Source: Botryotinia globosa (lineage: Eukaryota; Ascomycota; Leotiomycetes; Helotiales; Sclerotiniaceae). Taken from it: a DNA stretch of 64,000 bases. The stretch spans positions 248,001 to 312,000 of the forward strand of contig RCSZ01000005.1 in the NCBI GenBank assembly GCA_014898425.1, in the 5' to 3' direction. This document shows, piece by piece, positions 62,704 through 64,000 of this stretch. Both the position numbers and the translations under genes were made by a program. Position 1 is the first letter of the stretch. Each line of letters opens with the position of its first letter. The notes beneath the pieces were generated by a model. It did not search any database and had not been told where the DNA came from. It saw only the letters and a list, made by a program, of their open reading frames with translations.

Positions 62704-63126
62704 ATGAAGTTCTCATACGCTGCTATTGTTCTCGGAGCTGCCTCCGTCGTTTCAGCTCAAAGTGCTGCTTGTACAGCAGCTGTGGCCGCTGTGCCTGCTT
62801 GCGGCGTAAGCCATCTCTTTCTTTACCTCAATTATGTTGGCCTCTACAACATTATCCCTTCGCTCTCAAATCTATCTCATCTATTCCCTTGCTTGATCTT
62901 CTGTGTCAATTCTCAGTTCATCGTCTGACATTCATCCTAGGCTTCTTGCATCAACACAGCTGCTGCGACATATTGCGCCGCGGGCGACTACGCTTGTGAA
63001 TGCGCAGCTGCCACCTTTTCCAAGATTGAGAGTGACGCTACCAATTGCGTTCTTGCCGCTTGTGGGGTTACTGTCGGACAGCAAGTCTTGAGCGCTGCCA
63101 ATGGCATTTGTACCGCCTGTGCGTAA
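62704..63126 (+). CDS. Small secreted CFEM-domain cysteine-rich protein
   Basis: Two exons, 62704-62805 and 62941-63126, with a 135-bp intron, giving ~95 aa. The signal peptide (MKFSYAAIVLGAASVVSA) is followed by a mature protein of ~77 aa. The CFEM pattern is visible: VPACGASC, TYC, the Asp before the CxC pair (GDYACEC), then ATNC and AAC. Ten cysteines are present in all, two more than the eight of the canonical domain (extra pair GICTAC at the C-terminus). There is no long Ser/Thr tail or GPI signal, so it is predicted to be free and secreted. Known CFEM proteins bind haem or act as surface or effector proteins in plant pathogens; which applies here is unknown. Confidence 0.87.
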
Positions 63127-64000
63127 GCTTGCACTTTTGTGGCCTATTGGTCATTCAAAGTCCTTGCATGGTTTGAGAGGATATGGTGGTGTTGGGTTTG
63201 AAGCAGAGCTATGTATGGTGTGGCTGTGGTTTGAATGGAATGATAATCAATGATTGAACCTCATGGGTGGATGATTGTTGTCCATTGAAAATGAAATTTA
63301 AAGTGTCCGAAAACCAGAAACAACTGAGGTCCCGCTGCCGTGCCTTCTCCAGAATCATACTTACTCAAGACGATCTGGCTACAGAGAATTCCATATTGCT
63401 CGGCTTAGAACACATGTAATAATTTTTGAAGTGACGCCTGACCCTTTGAGCGTAATAGACCTAGCGTAAACATAGCGCTAATCACTAATAACTCACACCT
63501 CTGCTTATGACATCATAACCTATAGATCAAACTCTTGCTATTGCTATATCATCTAACGCTTGTAACTATATCACTATATTTAAAAAGAATCAACAACGAC
63601 GAGAAGAGAAAGAAAGCTCGGAAGTGTGTCATACTCACAGTGTGTGGGATGTCAACATCCTTTCAATTGATCTACCGATGATGTATCTTACTATTTAATG
63701 TTCATCAGTGAAAGAAAGGGCTTGAAATATATTGCTTCGTTAATTAACATCGATTTTGATATATTGTTGATGAAATTTATTTCATTCAGGTCGAAAAACT
63801 TCGTTGAGGTTGGGCGCTAAATCAAGGTTTAGGGGCGAGGGGGCTAAAAATTAGGGCTACTCCCATGTTGGTGACACTAAAGTTTGAAGTAACAACCTCA
63901 CAACGACTGCCCATCTTAAATATCATCACATCGCCATCATTGTCGCCATCATTGTCACCATCATTGTCGCCATCATTATCAAGATTCCCATCATTCAATC
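63127..64000. other. Right-edge non-coding stretch
   Basis: 874 bp downstream of the CFEM gene with no supported gene. At 63928-64000 a CATCATTGTCGC/CATCATTGTCAC imperfect repeat runs into the window edge; it may be the 5' UTR of a gene outside the window. Confidence 0.5.

Overview
The window looks like euchromatic DNA from a filamentous ascomycete. Genes are split by short (43-70 bp) GT-AG introns with CTAAC/CTAAT-like branch points, intergenic spacers are 0.4-2.6 kb, and the families are typical of Pezizomycotina (SAT4/rhodopsin-domain protein, highly reducing PKS, CFEM protein, GH51, GH17, Alb1, MFAP1). The content and the recurrent TACCTAGGTA palindromes suggest a Leotiomycete, perhaps a Botrytis/Sclerotinia relative; this is inference. 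I recognised no rRNA, tRNA or CRISPR array. All exon structures were worked out by hand from splice consensus, reading phase and protein-family continuity.

Left edge (1-5443): the 3' part of an arginine/serine-rich splicing-type gene, then an alpha/beta hydrolase and a seven-helix SAT4-family membrane protein, both on the minus strand.

Metabolic region (7084-26681): a candidate polyketide cluster. It holds a seven-exon cytochrome P450 (-), a divergently transcribed type I Baeyer-Villiger/FMO-like monooxygenase (+), a six-exon 14-TM MFS exporter (-), a ten-exon highly reducing PKS of about 2582 aa with domains KS-AT-DH-cMT-ER-KR-ACP (+), and a membrane protein with an apparent one-base frameshift (-). 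The nearby hydrolase may belong too. No pathway transcription factor is visible in the window. The PKS-MFS divergent promoter carries a clear 494-bp Tourist-like (PIF/Harbinger-type) MITE with TTA target duplications. Likely logic (inference): the PKS builds a C-methylated reduced chain, the P450 and monooxygenase oxidise it (possible ketone-to-ester insertion), the hydrolase trims esters, and the MFS protein exports the product. Two PKS motifs deviate from consensus: the KR YxxxN Asn is Cys, and the DH HxxxG Gly is Asn.

Right half (28300-57000): large microsatellites separate the cluster from conserved genes. These are a tyrosine phosphatase (-), a membrane-anchored ubiquitin protease of Ubp16/USP30 type (-), Alb1 (+), MFAP1 (+), a secreted GH51 arabinofuranosidase (+), a PQ-loop vacuolar transporter (+), a secreted GH17 glucanase (+) and a very large coiled-coil protein (+) whose initiation codon is not obvious.

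Right end (57000-64000): a decayed gene of a fungal family of unknown function (one frameshift plus one in-frame stop), a gene-poor stretch, and a small secreted CFEM-type cysteine-rich protein with a good TATA box.
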